A stretch of 64,000 bases of DNA from Hungatella sp. GTDB taxonomy: Bacteria > Bacillota > Clostridia > Lachnospirales > Lachnospiraceae. The notes under the pieces were generated by a model. It did not search any database, was not told the origin of the DNA, and saw only the letters and a program-made list of their open reading frames with translations. Positions 36,494 to 46,593 of the stretch are shown in pieces; the first letter of the stretch is position 1, and the number at the start of each line of letters is the position of its first letter. The stretch spans positions 1-64,000 of the forward strand of contig JAAWHK010000004.1 in NCBI GenBank assembly GCA_022795805.1. The letters run 5' to 3'. The position numbers were made by a program, and so were the translations under genes.

Positions 36494-37372
36494 ATGGGAA
36501 GAGGGAGAAAGTATGCGGCCGCGTTTTTTCAGGTCTACGAGAACGATTCTTTGAGGGATTACCTGGAGGATATGGCTCTTAAGGGATGGCGGCTGGAGCG
36601 TGTGGGAAACGTATTTTTTCGTTTTGAGCCGTGTGCACCCCACAGGATACGCTACTGTGTGGAGGTCATGGAGAAGCCCAGCGTCTACGCGTCCAATCAG
36701 TCCGAAAAGCTGAAAGCGTACCGGGAATTCTGCCGTGACGCGGGGTGGGACTATGCCGGGTCCACGGGATATCTCCACATATTTTACACGGAGGAGGATG
36801 AGGCGGTGGTGGTGGAGACCGACCCTGAGGAGCGGTATGAGCGGATCTGTCAGGCCTGCCAGGGGAATGGCCGGCTGACGTACGCGATTTTCGGGCTGGT
36901 CATCCTCTCCAATCTGTTCAGCTGTTACATGAAAAAAAGTTTCATGAATATCAACGGCTGGATCGTTCTGCTTATGATCGGATTCATGGCCGTGAGCCAG
37001 GGAGAGTTTCTGCGGTGGAAAGCCAGAACCGGCAGGTCTATGAGGGAGGACGGCGTTCTTTTCTGCTCCCCGTGGCAAACGGTGAAAAGGAAGAACTATG
37101 GCTTGATCCTGTCAGTCCTTGTCATGAGCGCGGCCCCTCTGATCTATACCCTGGGTCAGTATTCGTCGAAGGCCGTGGTGTTTGTTATGGTGGGGTTCTG
37201 GATGATTTACATTCTGATTCTGGCGTTTGTCTTCTCAAAGCTGCTGTACTGGCTGAAGGCGAAGCGGGCCTACAGCGCCAGAACCAACATGTTTCTCTAC
37301 TGGGGAATAAGCCTGGTGATCTGTATCGGGGCCTGCGCCGGTTTTCTGGCCGTAATTTTCCGGATTCTGTGA
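36494..37372 (+). CDS. DUF2812 domain-containing membrane protein
   Basis: DYLEDMALKGWRLERVGNVFFRFEPCAPHRIRYCVEV; typical PadR partner. Confidence 0.88.
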   Translation: MGRGRKYAAAFFQVYENDSLRDYLEDMALKGWRLERVGNVFFRFEPCAPHRIRYCVEVMEKPSVYASNQSEKLKAYREFCRDAGWDYAGSTGYLHIFYTEEDEAVVVETDPEERYERICQACQGNGRLTYAIFGLVILSNLFSCYMKKSFMNINGWIVLLMIGFMAVSQGEFLRWKARTGRSMREDGVLFCSPWQTVKRKNYGLILSVLVMSAAPLIYTLGQYSSKAVVFVMVGFWMIYILILAFVFSKLLYWLKAKRAYSARTNMFLYWGISLVICIGACAGFLAVIFRIL

Positions 37373-37444
37373 GACGAAGCGGGTGGGGAGGGAAAATTTT
37401 TGACTTGACAAAATCCTGTCCAATGATATAATCACACATAAGGA

Positions 37445-37694
37445 AATACCAATAAGCCAATGCGTTGACGGGGACAGTAGGTTGTCAGGAAGCGTTCAGA
37501 GAGGGATGGAAAGGTGTGAGCATCCCACGTGACCGGCAAAGGAAGACCACCCCTGAGCGGTCCTTAATCGGACACGGTGATTCCGTTATCATCTCAAAAG
37601 CGGTCAGAGCGGCAGTTATGCTCTGACAAGAAGGGTGGAACCGCGATGTGATCGTCCCTTCCTGCAGGAAACTTGCCTGCAGGAAGGGATTTTT
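37445..37694 (+). promoter_or_regulatory. T-box riboswitch (tRNA-Thr), antitermination leader of thrS
   Basis: GACAGTAGG Stem I start, specifier ACC within GGAAGACCACCCCTGAGC (37546-37548), T-box AAGGGTGGAACCGCG 37631-37645, terminator TCCCTTCCTGCAGG/CCTGCAGGAAGGGA + TTTTTG. Confidence 0.93.
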
Positions 37695-37790
37695 GTTTTG
37701 CCGGAACATGCGTCCTGTGAAGTACGGCGCGCTGCGGGGAATCCACCGGATAATGAGGAACCGAAACAATAAGAGAAGGAGAGATTTGTC

Positions 37791-39719
37791 ATGAAAGTAA
37801 CACTGAAAGACGGAAGTTTTAAAGAGTATGAGCAGCCCATGTCCGTAATCGACATCGCCGCGTCCATCAGTGCCGGCCTGGCCAGGATGGCCTGCGCGGG
37901 GGAGGTAGACGGCGAGAGCGTGGATCTGAGGTATGTGGTGGACAGGGACTGCCAGTTAAACATTCTCACGGCCAGGGATGAGAAGGGGCTGGCGGCTCTG
38001 CGCCACACGGCCAGCCACGTGATGGCACAGGCAGTAAAGAGACTGTATCCCGATGCAAAGCTGGCCATCGGGCCGTCCATCGCCGACGGATTCTACTATG
38101 ATATCGACTTTGCCAACCCCATTGCGGCGGAGGATCTGGAGAAGATCGAGGGGGAGATGAAGAAGATCGTCAAGGAAGGGCTGTGCTTGGAGCGGTTTAC
38201 CCTGCCCAGGGAGGAAGCCCTGGCCCTGATGAGGGAGAAGGAGGAGCCCTACAAGGTGGAGCTTATCGAAGACCTGCCGGAAGGGGAGGAGATCAGCTTC
38301 TACAGGCAGGGAGAATTTACGGACCTGTGCGCCGGGCCTCACCTGATGAACACCAAAGATGTGGGGAAGGCCTACAAGCTGATGAGCATCGCGGGCGCTT
38401 ACTGGAGGGGCAATGAGCACAACAAGATGCTGACCCGCATCTACGCAACGGCATTCGGTAAGAAGGAGGAACTGGAGGCCTACATTACCATGATGGAGGA
38501 GGCCAAAAAGAGGGATCACAGGAAACTGGGGAAGGAACTGGGACTTTTCATGATGCACGACGCAGGTCCGGGATTCCCCTTCTTCCTGCCAAAGGGCATG
38601 GTGCTCAAGAACACGCTGATGGAGTACTGGCGTGAGATTCACAAGAAGGCCGGCTATGTGGAGATCTCCACGCCCGTCATGCTGAACCGGAGCCTGTGGG
38701 AGACTTCCGGCCACTGGGATCACTACAAGAACAACATGTACACCACCGTCATTGACGAGCAGGATTTCGCCATCAAGCCCATGAACTGCCCCGGCGGCGT
38801 GTTGGTGTACGCTTCGGAGCCCCGCTCCTACCGTGACCTTCCTCTCAGGATGGGGGAGATCGGCCTGGTACACCGCCATGAGAAGTCGGGCCAGCTTCAC
38901 GGCCTTATGCGGGTGCGGTGCTTCAGCCAGGACGATGCCCACATTTTCATGACCCCGGAGCAGATCAAGGAGGAGATCAAGGGGGTTGCAACGCTGATCA
39001 ACCAGGTTTACACCCTGTTTGGGTTTAAGTACCATGTGGAGCTGTCCACCAGGCCGGAGGACAGCATGGGAAGCGACGAAGACTGGGAGATGGCTACGGA
39101 GGGCCTTCGCAGCGCCCTGGATGAGCTGGGACTGGACTATGTGGTCAACGAGGGGGACGGCGCGTTCTACGGGCCGAAGATCGACTTCCACCTGGTGGAT
39201 GCCATCGGGAGAACGTGGCAGTGCGGAACCATCCAGCTGGACTTCCAGCTGCCCCAGCGGTTTGAGCTGGAGTACCAGGGTGCGGATGGGGAGAAGCACC
39301 GCCCCATCATGATCCACCGGGTGGCCTTCGGCTCCATCGAGCGGTTCATCGGCATCCTCATCGAGCACTTTGCGGGGGCGTTCCCCACATGGCTGGCTCC
39401 GGTGCAGGTGAAGGTTCTGCCTATCTCCGACAAGTTCGGGGAGTACGCAGAGTCCGTGAGAAAGCAGCTGGATGACGCGGGGATTCGGGTTGAACTGGAT
39501 ACCCGGTCCGAGAAGATCGGCTACAAGATCCGTGAGGCTCAGATGCAGAAGATACCCTACATGCTCATTGTAGGGCAGAAGGAGCAGGAGGAAGGCCTGG
39601 TGGCCGTGAGAAGCAGGTTCGCGGGGGACGAAGGCCAGAAGAGTCTGGGCGAATTTGTGGAGGCCGTCCGGGAGGAGATCCGGACAAAGGCGGTTAGAGA
39701 GGCGAAGGCCCAGCCGTAA
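37791..39719 (+). CDS. thrS: threonyl-tRNA synthetase
   Basis: TGS domain, RHTASHVMAQAVKRLYP, full-length ThrRS motifs (MNCPGG, GDGAFYGPKIDF); T-box upstream. Confidence 0.98.
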   Translation: MKVTLKDGSFKEYEQPMSVIDIAASISAGLARMACAGEVDGESVDLRYVVDRDCQLNILTARDEKGLAALRHTASHVMAQAVKRLYPDAKLAIGPSIADGFYYDIDFANPIAAEDLEKIEGEMKKIVKEGLCLERFTLPREEALALMREKEEPYKVELIEDLPEGEEISFYRQGEFTDLCAGPHLMNTKDVGKAYKLMSIAGAYWRGNEHNKMLTRIYATAFGKKEELEAYITMMEEAKKRDHRKLGKELGLFMMHDAGPGFPFFLPKGMVLKNTLMEYWREIHKKAGYVEISTPVMLNRSLWETSGHWDHYKNNMYTTVIDEQDFAIKPMNCPGGVLVYASEPRSYRDLPLRMGEIGLVHRHEKSGQLHGLMRVRCFSQDDAHIFMTPEQIKEEIKGVATLINQVYTLFGFKYHVELSTRPEDSMGSDEDWEMATEGLRSALDELGLDYVVNEGDGAFYGPKIDFHLVDAIGRTWQCGTIQLDFQLPQRFELEYQGADGEKHRPIMIHRVAFGSIERFIGILIEHFAGAFPTWLAPVQVKVLPISDKFGEYAESVRKQLDDAGIRVELDTRSEKIGYKIREAQMQKIPYMLIVGQKEQEEGLVAVRSRFAGDEGQKSLGEFVEAVREEIRTKAVREAKAQP

Positions 39720-39794
39720 AAGGCAGTGGGAAAGGAGAAGCAGCGGACGTAAAAAGGCAGTGGGAGATGTGAAGGCATAAGCGCAAAAAAAGGA

Positions 39795-39832
39795 GCCGGG
39801 GGTATGGCATACACGATACCCCCGGCTTTTTT
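39795..39832. terminator. bidirectional terminator between thrS and GH1 gene
   Basis: AAAAAAGGAGCCGGGGGTAT...ATACCCCCGGCTTTTTT. Confidence 0.85.
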
Positions 39833-39848
39833 GCGTCTCTATGAATTC

Positions 39849-41339
<1,491 letters not shown>

Positions 41340-41497
41340 TTATTTATGTAAAATTTTACCATGGACACAGGAGGTTGTCAATTGACGGCAGCGTATCTTT
41401 GCCTGATTTTCAGGTGAAGAATTCATTTCTTGCAGATGTTATATGAATGTGCTAGACTAAGCGTAACGACAAATTCGTATAAGGAAGGCGGAGATTT

Positions 41498-41872
41498 ATG
41501 GATATATACAAATTTTGGAAAGATGTTTTGGAGCAGAATGCAGATGCTGTCAGAGATTATTTTGACGAGAACGCTTATATAAACTGGCATTGCACCAATG
41601 AGCATTTTAACGTAAATGAATTTATTACTGCAAATTGCGAATATCCCGGTGACTGGGACGGTGAAGTGGAGAGAATTGAAGAAATAAATGATTTATTTAT
41701 TACAGTAACCCATGTGTATTCCAAAGATAAAACTCTGTCATTTCATGTTACTTCGTTCATTAAGGTTGTTAATGACAAAATTGCAGCAGTTGATGAATAT
41801 TGGGCAGATGACGGTATTGCGCCTAAATGGAGATTGGACAAACATATCGGAAAGGCTATTGCCGTGTCCTAA
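41498..41872 (+). CDS. NTF2/SnoaL-like family protein
   Basis: Short alpha+beta protein YFDENAYINWHCTNEHFNVNEFITANCEYPGDWDGEVERIE. Confidence 0.7.
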   Translation: MDIYKFWKDVLEQNADAVRDYFDENAYINWHCTNEHFNVNEFITANCEYPGDWDGEVERIEEINDLFITVTHVYSKDKTLSFHVTSFIKVVNDKIAAVDEYWADDGIAPKWRLDKHIGKAIAVS

Positions 41873-41904
41873 GACAGAAGCAAACAGCAGAAGGAGGCGG
41901 GGAT

Positions 41905-42741
41905 ATGAAGGTTGTATTGAGCAGAAAGGGCATGGACAGCGCTGCCGGAGGAATGGCAAGTCCCATACTCCCGGACGGCATGCTGCTATCTCTCCCCATA
42001 CCCGACAAGGCAGGAGGACAATCATACGGCGGCTTATCCTATAAAGGACAGAGCTACCATGCAATCATTCACCAGTTAAATTCTTCTTTTGATTTTTCCA
42101 AAAAGGGGATTTGTCATTTTGACCCCGATATCTATGAGAACATCACAGGCAGACCCAAGGGGTGGAAACCGGCATTTGGCCAGAGCGGAATTTCGGCCGG
42201 ACACTTAGACCGATTAGGTGTGGGAATCGGTGATATTTTTCTGTTCTACGGAATGTTCCAAAAAACAGAACGACGAGGCAGTTGCGGACTCTCCTATGTG
42301 AGAGGCTTTCCTGCCAGACATATTATATATGGCTATATGGAAGTGGGGGGAATACTCCGTGGGAAACAGGACATAGAACAATACTTCTGGCATCCTCACA
42401 GCGTGAACGCCGCGCGCCCCCATAACCGCCTGTATGTGCCCAAAAGATACGGGACATTTCGCTATTGCGAATCACTGGTACTGACTAAGAAAGAGCAGCA
42501 CAGCCGGAGGCTGTGGCGCCTGCCCTCATTCTTTGCGGATGACGGTATTTCGGTCTCATGGCAGGGGAAAAACCGGCCTGTTCTAAACGGAGCGTATGCG
42601 GAATTAAATTCCTCCCGCAGAGGACAGGAATTTGTGGTTGCTGCCTCCACCGCAAAACTGGAGCAAACGCTGCGGGAATGGGCGGAGAGCCTGATAGAAG
42701 AAGGCATGCCGAAGACAGACGGAGCCGCCCCGTTGACGTGA
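41905..42741 (+). CDS. Nmad3 (nucleotide modification associated domain 3)-like protein
   Basis: MKVVLSRKGMDSAAGGMASPILPDGMLLSLPIP..., HFDPDIYENITGRPKGWKPAFGQSG. Confidence 0.65.
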   Translation: MKVVLSRKGMDSAAGGMASPILPDGMLLSLPIPDKAGGQSYGGLSYKGQSYHAIIHQLNSSFDFSKKGICHFDPDIYENITGRPKGWKPAFGQSGISAGHLDRLGVGIGDIFLFYGMFQKTERRGSCGLSYVRGFPARHIIYGYMEVGGILRGKQDIEQYFWHPHSVNAARPHNRLYVPKRYGTFRYCESLVLTKKEQHSRRLWRLPSFFADDGISVSWQGKNRPVLNGAYAELNSSRRGQEFVVAASTAKLEQTLREWAESLIEEGMPKTDGAAPLT

Positions 42742-42783
42742 CGGCTCCCGAATCTTACAGATATTTTGTGACGGGAAAGGGTG

Positions 42784-43881
42784 TCAGACATTAAACCGGA
42801 ACAAAATCACGTCTCCGTCCCGGACCACATAATCCTTCCCCTCCAGGCGGATAAGCCCCTTGTCCCTGGCGGCGGAGTAGGCGCCGCAGTCCAAAAGATC
42901 CTGATAGTTCACCACCTCGGCGCGGATAAAGCCTCTCTCAAAGTCAGAGTGGATCTTGCCGGCAGCCTGGGGCGCCTTTGTGCCCACCTTGATGGTCCAG
43001 GCCCTGGTCTCGTCCTCTCCGGAGGTGAGGAAGCTTAAGAGTCCCAGAAGGCTGTAGCTGGCTGCGATCAGCTTCTCAAGGCCCGATTCTTTGAGCCCCA
43101 GCTCCTCCAGGAACATGGCTTTCTCGTCGTCGTCCAGCTCGGCGATCTCCTGCTCGATCTGGGCGCAGATAACAAAGACCTGGGAACCGCTGCCGGCGGC
43201 AAACTGCCGGACAGACTGGACGTGGGAGTTGGAGGTCCCGTCGTCGGCCAGATCTTCCTCCCCTACATTGGCGGCAAAGATCACCGGCTTCCAGGTGAGA
43301 AGGTTTAAGGAGGAGACAAAGCTTTCCGTGTCCTCGTCGCCGCACCGGAAGGTCCGGGCCGGTTTTCCGTCCTCCAGATGGGCTTTCAGGGCTTTCAGAA
43401 TCTCCACCTCCCTGGCAAGGGACTTGTCGTTGAAGGCGCTTTTTGAGGTCTTGGCGATGCGGCGCTCCAGAATCTCCAGATCAGAGAAAATAAGTTCCAG
43501 GTCAATAGTCTCAATGTCACGCAGAGGGTCCACGGTGCCGTCCACATGGATTACGTTGGAATCCTCAAAACATCGGACCACATGGACGATGGCATCCACC
43601 TCCCTGATGTTGGAGAGAAACTGGTTGCCCAGGCCCTCGCCCTTGGAGGCGCCCTTTACCAGGCCTGCGATGTCCACAAACTCGATTACGGCGGGGGTGA
43701 CTTTCTTTGAGTGGTAGAAATTTCCCAGAAGCTTAAGCCGGTGGTCCGGAACCGGCACCACGCCGATGTTGGGGTCAATGGTGCAGAACGGATAGTTGGC
43801 GGATTCCGCGCCGGCCTTTGTCAGGGAGTTGAACAGCGTGCTTTTGCCCACATTGGGCAAACCGACAATACCTAATTTCAT
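42784..43881 (-). CDS. ychF: redox-regulated ATPase YchF (Obg family)
   Basis: MKLGIVGLPNVGKSTLFNSLTKAGAESANYPFCTIDPNIGVV; TGS-like C-terminus. Confidence 0.97.
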   Translation of the reverse strand: MKLGIVGLPNVGKSTLFNSLTKAGAESANYPFCTIDPNIGVVPVPDHRLKLLGNFYHSKKVTPAVIEFVDIAGLVKGASKGEGLGNQFLSNIREVDAIVHVVRCFEDSNVIHVDGTVDPLRDIETIDLELIFSDLEILERRIAKTSKSAFNDKSLAREVEILKALKAHLEDGKPARTFRCGDEDTESFVSSLNLLTWKPVIFAANVGEEDLADDGTSNSHVQSVRQFAAGSGSQVFVICAQIEQEIAELDDDEKAMFLEELGLKESGLEKLIAASYSLLGLLSFLTSGEDETRAWTIKVGTKAPQAAGKIHSDFERGFIRAEVVNYQDLLDCGAYSAARDKGLIRLEGKDYVVRDGDVILFRFNV

Positions 43882-44348
43882 ATGATTACCTTCCTTATTT
43901 TAAATACTATAACAGAATAGCATGAGGACTGCGGGAGTACAAAGTACGAGCAATCCGATATCAGAGGGGAAAAAGACCTTTTGCCCCCAACATCATAGCA
44001 TATATGGGCGAGAATGAAAAGAGGGAAAAGATTTTGGGGGCAAAATGACGTATTATATCACATTATAACGAAAAATAATACCAAATAGGGCGAAAAGTCG
44101 AATTTTGACGAAATATGTCGGTCGAAATAAATTGCATTTTGTCCCAAATAAGGGTAAAATGAAGAAAACCTGATATAGTTTCCGGCGTCCGAATTGCGCA
44201 ATAGGATGAAGGAAGAAGGTAAAGTCCCGAATGGTTACGGTTCGGGCAGAAAGTTTTAAAAAGCGATGCTGGCAGCTTGGCGCAGGAGAGGCCTTTGGAA
44301 GCAGGCAGATGCCAAATAAAGTTACAGACACAAGAGAGGAGAAACAGC

Positions 44349-44504
44349 ATGGGATATTCAAAAGAGGAGTTAATCGAGAGGATTGAGGCAGCCAGAGTTG
44401 TTCTGAACAGAAGCATTGACGAGAGACGTGCTTATGAGGAGATCTACGAGAAGAGCGTAGCGCTGGACAGTCTCATCGAGCAGTACATTGACGCAGGTTA
44501 TTAG
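44349..44504 (+). CDS. Spo0E family aspartyl-phosphate phosphatase-like small protein
   Basis: 51 aa two-helix protein ending SVALDSLIEQYIDAGY (Spo0E-like SxxLDxLI). Confidence 0.7.
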   Translation: MGYSKEELIERIEAARVVLNRSIDERRAYEEIYEKSVALDSLIEQYIDAGY

Positions 44505-44525
44505 ACACTAAGAAAACTTAAGAAA

Positions 44526-44563
44526 GGAACAGCTGTTTGGGAGACCGGCAGCTGTTCCTTTTT
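44526..44563 (+). terminator. rho-independent terminator
   Basis: GGAACAGCTG...CAGCTGTTCC followed by TTTTTT. Confidence 0.85.
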
Positions 44564-44627
44564 TGTTGCCTGAAAATTCAAATTGTCCTTGCTATTTCCT
44601 CCGGTTTGTAATAAAATTAAGGTACAA

Positions 44628-44672
44628 GTGGTGAAAAGTGGTATAAAGTGGTGTAAAGTGGTTGAAAAGTGG
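44628..44672 (+). promoter_or_regulatory. MraZ-binding repeats upstream of mraZ (5 x GTGG, ~10-bp period)
   Basis: GTGG at 44628, 44638, 44648, 44658, 44669. Confidence 0.85.
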
Positions 44673-44700
44673 CGGATGTAGAAACAGCAGGTGATTGCTT

Positions 44701-45126
44701 ATGTTCATGGGTGAGTACAATCATACAGTGGATGCTAAGGGACGTCTTATCGTTCCCTCAAAGTTTCGGGAGCAGCTAGGAGATGAATTCGTGGTTACGA
44801 AGGGTCTGGACGGCTGTCTTTTCGTGTATGAAAACACCGAGTGGAAGATCCTGGAAGAGAAGCTGAAAAGTCTGCCCCTGACCAACGCCAACGCCCGAAA
44901 AATCACCCGCTTTTTCCTGGCAGGAGCCACTCTGTGCGAGGTGGACAAACAGGGAAGAATCCTGCTCCCCGCCGTGCTGCGGGAGTTCGCGAAGATTGAG
45001 AAGGATGCCGTGATGGTGGGAGTGGGGAACCGAATCGAAATCTGGAGCAAAGAATCCTGGACATCTGCCAACGTGTATGATGATATGGATGAGATTGCGG
45101 AAAGTATGGAAGGACTTGGAATATGA
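44701..45126 (+). CDS. mraZ: transcriptional regulator/division protein MraZ
   Basis: [27 protein letters not shown]...[17 protein letters not shown]. Confidence 0.97.
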   Translation: MFMGEYNHTVDAKGRLIVPSKFREQLGDEFVVTKGLDGCLFVYENTEWKILEEKLKSLPLTNANARKITRFFLAGATLCEVDKQGRILLPAVLREFAKIEKDAVMVGVGNRIEIWSKESWTSANVYDDMDEIAESMEGLGI

Positions 45127-46067
45127 CGTTTGAGCACAAGTCGGTGTTGCTGACGGAGACAGTGGACGGTCTGAATGTAAGAACCGGAGGCGTCTATGTA
45201 GACGGGACTCTGGGGGGAGGAGGCCACGCGTCCCTGGTGTGTGAGAGACTGGGGGAGGGCGGAAGGCTTATCGGAATCGATCAGGATGAGGACGCTGTTA
45301 AGGCGGCTTCCGTACGTCTGGAGAAATACAAAGATAAAGTTACCATAGTAAAAGATAATTACAGAAATATAGAGAGTGTGCTTCATGAGCTTAACATCCC
45401 GGCGGTGGACGGGATCTGCCTGGACCTGGGGGTGTCTTCCTATCAGCTTGATACCCCTGACAGGGGATTTACCTACCGGGATGAGGACGCGCCCCTGGAT
45501 ATGAGGATGGACAGGCAGGGGCCGGTGACGGCGGCGGACATTGTCAATGATTACGGCGAAACAGAGCTTTACCGAATCATCAGGGATTACGGGGAGGAGA
45601 AATTTGCGAAACATATAGCCAGGCATATTGTGAGGGAACGACAGAGGGGCCCTGTGACCACCACGGGACAGCTGACAAATATCATCAGGGCGGCCATTCC
45701 CGCCAGGGCGCGGGCCGGAGGGGGACACCCATCCAAGAGGACGTTCCAGGCTCTCCGGATCGAGGTGAACCGGGAGCTGGAGGTTCTGGAGGAGTCCATT
45801 GACACGATGATCGGCCTGTTAAAGCCAGGCGGAAGGCTGTGCGTCATTACCTTCCACTCCCTGGAGGACAGGATCGTAAAAAACCGGTTTAAGACCAACG
45901 AAAACCCCTGCACCTGTCCGCCGGATTTTCCGGTGTGTGTCTGCGGAAAGAAGAGCAGGGGGCGGGTTGTGACGCGAAAGCCCATTGTGCCCGATACGAA
46001 AGAGGTTGAGGAGAATAAGAGATCGAAGAGCTCCAAGCTGAGAGTATTTGAGAGAGGAGAGGAGTGA
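45123..46067 (+). CDS. rsmH: 16S rRNA (cytosine(1402)-N(4))-methyltransferase
   Basis: [34 protein letters not shown]; dcw synteny. Confidence 0.97.
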   Translation: MTFEHKSVLLTETVDGLNVRTGGVYVDGTLGGGGHASLVCERLGEGGRLIGIDQDEDAVKAASVRLEKYKDKVTIVKDNYRNIESVLHELNIPAVDGICLDLGVSSYQLDTPDRGFTYRDEDAPLDMRMDRQGPVTAADIVNDYGETELYRIIRDYGEEKFAKHIARHIVRERQRGPVTTTGQLTNIIRAAIPARARAGGGHPSKRTFQALRIEVNRELEVLEESIDTMIGLLKPGGRLCVITFHSLEDRIVKNRFKTNENPCTCPPDFPVCVCGKKSRGRVVTRKPIVPDTKEVEENKRSKSSKLRVFERGEE

Positions 46068-46071
46068 GCGT

Positions 46072-46593
46072 ATGGCATCACGAAACGGATATTCCCGCCG
46101 GGGACGTAAAGAAACGGGAGCGATACATAGAAATCAGGCGTACATCCACGGAAGCGCCGTGCGAAAGGTGCAGGAGGCGGCGCCTGTCCGCAGAAAGGAG
46201 CAGGAGAAGGAGAGGCCGAAGGAACACAGGAAGGTCAGCAGCAGGGTAAGGAGAAACCAGCAGAAGGCGCTGCGGATCGATCTTCCGTACCTGGTTCTTC
46301 TCATGGCGGCATCCTGCTGTACACTGTTCATCTGCATCAATTACCTTCAGGTTCAGACCACCACCACCAGGCGTATGGACCGCATAGAGAAGCTGGAGAA
46401 AGACCTGGACTCACTCAGGGCAGAGAACGACACCCTGCAGACCAGGATCAACACGTCGGTGGACCTGGATTATGTGTATAAGGTGGCTACGGAACAGCTG
46501 GGCATGGTCTACGCAGGAAAGAACCAGGTCCGCATGTATCATCAGACAGAAAGCGAGTTTGTAAGACAGTATGAAGACATCCCGACCTACTAA
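46072..46593 (+). CDS. FtsL-like cell division protein
   Basis: Basic N-terminus, single TM, coiled coil, ATEQLGMVYA; position after rsmH. Confidence 0.75.
   Translation: MASRNGYSRRGRKETGAIHRNQAYIHGSAVRKVQEAAPVRRKEQEKERPKEHRKVSSRVRRNQQKALRIDLPYLVLLMAASCCTLFICINYLQVQTTTTRRMDRIEKLEKDLDSLRAENDTLQTRINTSVDLDYVYKVATEQLGMVYAGKNQVRMYHQTESEFVRQYEDIPTY

Noticed and set aside
37956-39368. 470-aa antisense ORF
   Set aside because: Entirely antisense to thrS; no recognisable motifs
39715-39760. Direct repeat taaaaGGCAGTGGGA... after thrS
   Set aside because: Two short imperfect copies only, next to a normal terminator; no functional inference possible
44628-44672. Short direct repeats as a CRISPR-like array
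   Set aside because: 4-bp GTGG units at ~10-bp period match MraZ operators, not CRISPR; no CRISPR array or cas gene seen
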